A DNA stretch of 64,000 bases, taken from Bordetella genomosp. 9 (GTDB lineage Bacteria; Pseudomonadota; Gammaproteobacteria; Burkholderiales; Burkholderiaceae_B). Position 1 is the first letter of the stretch, and each line of letters begins with the position of its first letter. The notes below the pieces were generated by a model. That model worked only from the letters and a program-made list of their open reading frames with translations, was not told the origin of the DNA and made no database searches. The stretch is from positions 2,914,001 to 2,978,000 of the forward strand of contig NZ_NEVJ01000003.1 in NCBI RefSeq assembly GCF_002261425.1. Direction: 5' to 3'. Made by a program: the position numbers and the translations under genes. Shown piece by piece: positions 61,908-64,000 of the stretch.

Positions 61908-63293
61908 TTACTTCGACGCCGTGCAGTAGTCCGGATCCTTGAGCGTGACGGCGGCGACACGGCCGTTGTCCAACAGCGGGACGTAGGGGCATTCCATGCG
62001 CTTGCCCTTGATCTCGACGGTCTCCATCTGCACTTTCTCGGAATACTCGTGGGATATGTCTCCGTTGCGGGTATCGCGCAGGTAGACCTCCATATGCACA
62101 CGTTCCCAGGATTCGGGCGGATCGGCCTCGCATTCAGACGGGTTGCGCGGCAGCAACCGGTCACCCGCGTTCCAGGTGACGTCCGGATATTCGACGTGAC
62201 CATTGCGATAGGTCGGCATCACGTAGCAATAACGGATCTTGCCGTTGGTCCGCACAGGCTGGAAAAAGCTCTCGCCCTGCTCCACCTGGACCAGTTCCTT
62301 GCCCTTCCATTTCGCGATGGTCACATAGTGATCGCAGCAACCGTCGCGTTGAAAATCCCACACCAGTTTGTTGGCGGCATCGAAGTTCGGCGACGTCATG
62401 TTTTCCATGGTGGCGCTGACGTCGTCGAACTTGCCCGTCGCGGGCTCGTAGATCCATGCGCTAGTGGGAATATTGGGACCGGCGGGCAGGAACTGGGCCA
62501 GCGTCAGATCCGGCCAGCCATCGAAATTGATGTCCGGGGTTTCCGGCACGAAGATGCGGCACGTGCCAACCGAATCGGTGGGCAGCGCCTGCACCAGCCT
62601 GCCGTCCTTGTACAAGCGGACCTGGGTCACATGCGGCACGTCGGTGGCGCAGCCGCCGCCAGAGTCGGGCATGCGGTCCGCGGCCAGGCGGATTTCATAA
62701 GGGAAGGCATGCGCGCCCGGCGCGGGGCCCAAGGTTAAGGGCAGACTGCGCTTGCCATCGGGGCTGGCCCAGGTTCCCGTCCAGCCGGCGCCATCGGGAC
62801 GCATCTCCCAACGCCCGGTCACGGGCTCGTCCTTGCCGGCGGCGGTCTGGTCGTATTCCTGCATGCCCACGCCATTGGCTTGCCAGCTGCCATCGAGCCG
62901 CAGCTTCAATATCTTGTTCGAATCGCAAGGCTCGTAGCAGTAGTTGCCGGACACGTGATCGGCGACACGCTTGAATTCGACGCGGATCTCGCGACCGGAG
63001 ATCGCGCCCTGATAAGACGCCGACCAGGCAGGGAATTCGACAGCCGGCGATGTGGGCATGGTCGTCGTCGCGGCCGGAACGACGGGAGGAGCAGCAGCCG
63101 GCGCCGTGGTCGGACCGGTGGGCGAGGCTGGAGCCGGCACATAGGCGTGAGCCGCCGCGCCCTGGGCCTGTGCATGCGCGGCCGGCAGTGCCAGCATGGC
63201 GGCGGCCAACAGCACCAGCTGGGCGCAACGGCCCGCGCGGCGTATTGGAGCCAAGTCCCGCCTGGAACGGCGGCGAAAAATCGGGCTGCTCAT
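61908..63293 (-). CDS. secreted protein of unknown function (XAC2610-like)
   Basis: The 461-residue protein has a signal peptide (basic start SSPIFRRRSRRDLAPIRR, then LVLLAAAMLALPAAHA). A Pro/Ala/Thr-rich spacer (about 45-85) leads to WSASYQGAISGREIRVEFK, CYEPCDSNKILKL and DGCCDHYVTIAKWKGKEL, so several cysteines could form disulfides. DINFDGWPDLTLAQF is reminiscent of XAC2610/VCBS-like Asp-rich loops. No enzymatic motif is visible. It stands alone. Confidence 0.75.
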   Translation of the reverse strand: MSSPIFRRRSRRDLAPIRRAGRCAQLVLLAAAMLALPAAHAQAQGAAAHAYVPAPASPTGPTTAPAAAPPVVPAATTTMPTSPAVEFPAWSASYQGAISGREIRVEFKRVADHVSGNYCYEPCDSNKILKLRLDGSWQANGVGMQEYDQTAAGKDEPVTGRWEMRPDGAGWTGTWASPDGKRSLPLTLGPAPGAHAFPYEIRLAADRMPDSGGGCATDVPHVTQVRLYKDGRLVQALPTDSVGTCRIFVPETPDINFDGWPDLTLAQFLPAGPNIPTSAWIYEPATGKFDDVSATMENMTSPNFDAANKLVWDFQRDGCCDHYVTIAKWKGKELVQVEQGESFFQPVRTNGKIRYCYVMPTYRNGHVEYPDVTWNAGDRLLPRNPSECEADPPESWERVHMEVYLRDTRNGDISHEYSEKVQMETVEIKGKRMECPYVPLLDNGRVAAVTLKDPDYCTASK

Positions 63294-63581
63294 GGTGACT
63301 TATCTTTGTGGTTGAGCATGCGGATATATCACGCCGCCACTGTTGAGAGTTCGACAAATTGTCAGCGTTGCTGCGGACTGCGCCCACACACAGGTTGCCG
63401 CGTCCGGTTGGTCGGCCAACACCTGCGCCACGGGCTTCCTTGGCCTGCCGGTACCCCGAGCCTCCCAACTGTCTCGTATTTTGGCTGCGTGTCTCACCGC
63501 CCGTAGCCACGGACTGAGCTGCTTTATCATGGCGGTGTATGCCGCGCCATCCGGGCGACCGGCAGTTTTTCCTCATCCGCC

Positions 63582-64000
63582 ATGCCATCACAAGACACCT
63601 TCACTGTCGCCGGCCGCACCTTCCGGTCCCGCCTGCTCGTCGGCACGGGCAAGTACAAGGATTTCGAGCAGACCCGCCAGGCGCTGGACGCCAGCGGCTG
63701 CGACATCGTCACGGTGGCCATCCGCCGCGTGAACCTGGGCCAGAACGCCAACGAGCCCAGCCTGCTGGATTTCGTGCCGCCGTCGCGCTTCACCTACCTG
63801 CCCAACACCGCCGGCTGCTACACGGCGGATGAAGCCGTGCGCACGCTGCGCCTGGCGCGTGAACTGCTGGACGGCCACGACCTGGTCAAGCTGGAAGTGC
63901 TGGGCGATCCGCACACCCTTTTCCCCAACATGCCGGAAACGCTGAAGGCCACGGAAGCCCTGGTCAAGGATGGCTTCAAGGTCATGGTCTACTGCACCGA
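63582..64000 (+). CDS. thiG: thiazole synthase ThiG (partial, N-terminal part)
   Basis: The gene starts at ATG 63582 and runs off the window after 139 codons. It begins [20 protein letters not shown], with [15 protein letters not shown] and [12 protein letters not shown], family features, and [20 protein letters not shown] and [14 protein letters not shown]. ThiG makes the thiazole phosphate of thiamine from deoxyxylulose phosphate, the ThiS thiocarboxylate and dehydroglycine. No thiS was seen directly upstream and no riboswitch was recognised in the 288-bp gap. Confidence 0.95.
   Translation, partial: MPSQDTFTVAGRTFRSRLLVGTGKYKDFEQTRQALDASGCDIVTVAIRRVNLGQNANEPSLLDFVPPSRFTYLPNTAGCYTADEAVRTLRLARELLDGHDLVKLEVLGDPHTLFPNMPETLKATEALVKDGFKVMVYCT

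Overview
The window is a high-GC chromosomal segment of a betaproteobacterium. Gene content and order point to the Alcaligenaceae, most likely Bordetella or close to Achromobacter: three Bug-type tripartite-transporter receptors (a family greatly expanded in Bordetella), a metX-metW pair, leuC-leuD-leuB, thiC behind a TPP riboswitch, gatCAB next to mreBCD-mrdA-rodA, and many LysR, GntR and XRE regulators. This identification rests on gene content; no database search was run. Layout: 1-8.2 kb holds the N-terminal part of an indolepyruvate:ferredoxin oxidoreductase-like enzyme, mutY, and the rod-shape cluster mreB-mreC-mreD-mrdA-rodA on the minus strand. 8.4-13.4 kb holds gatCAB, pyrE and an exonuclease III gene. 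13.5-19 kb holds an MHYT-GGDEF-EAL cyclic-di-GMP protein, two tandem universal stress proteins and an AmpG-like permease. 19-24.9 kb holds metX-metW behind a SAM-II-type riboswitch, a small LuxR-type HTH protein, a lipoprotein, gshA, a decayed lipocalin and a DUF6152-DUF6644 pair. 25-30.3 kb holds leuCDB with an upstream Bug receptor and a divergent LysR regulator. 30.3-35.7 kb looks like accessory DNA: a Bug-MaoC-LysR group with atypical codon use, a transporter remnant, an SDR gene, a hipB-hipA toxin-antitoxin pair, another gene remnant, and tRNA-Arg(CCG). 36-43 kb holds a di-heme cytochrome c5 protein, an unusual winged-helix regulator with a degenerate receiver, a divergent XRE regulator, a SecD-P1-like lipoprotein, thiC and a DUF1444 gene. 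42.9-47.2 kb holds an HTH regulator and an RraA-Bug / GntR-DMT group. 47.4-54.2 kb is a tightly packed eight-gene operon: a polar amino-acid ABC transporter, an M20 amidohydrolase, a DUF1989 protein, an XRE-cupin regulator and a ureohydrolase. This is the strongest candidate for an undescribed system, probably import and stepwise hydrolysis of a ureido or guanidino compound. 54.2-54.7 kb is a non-coding nested imperfect inverted repeat. 54.8-61.8 kb is a vitamin B12 neighbourhood: metH, and divergently a cobalamin riboswitch, btuB and a BtuF-like protein. The window ends with a secreted protein of unknown function and the 5' part of thiG. Three metabolite riboswitches (SAM, TPP, cobalamin) tie methionine, thiamine and B12 genes together: metX-metW start methionine synthesis, B12-dependent metH finishes it, and btuB/btuF supply the cofactor.
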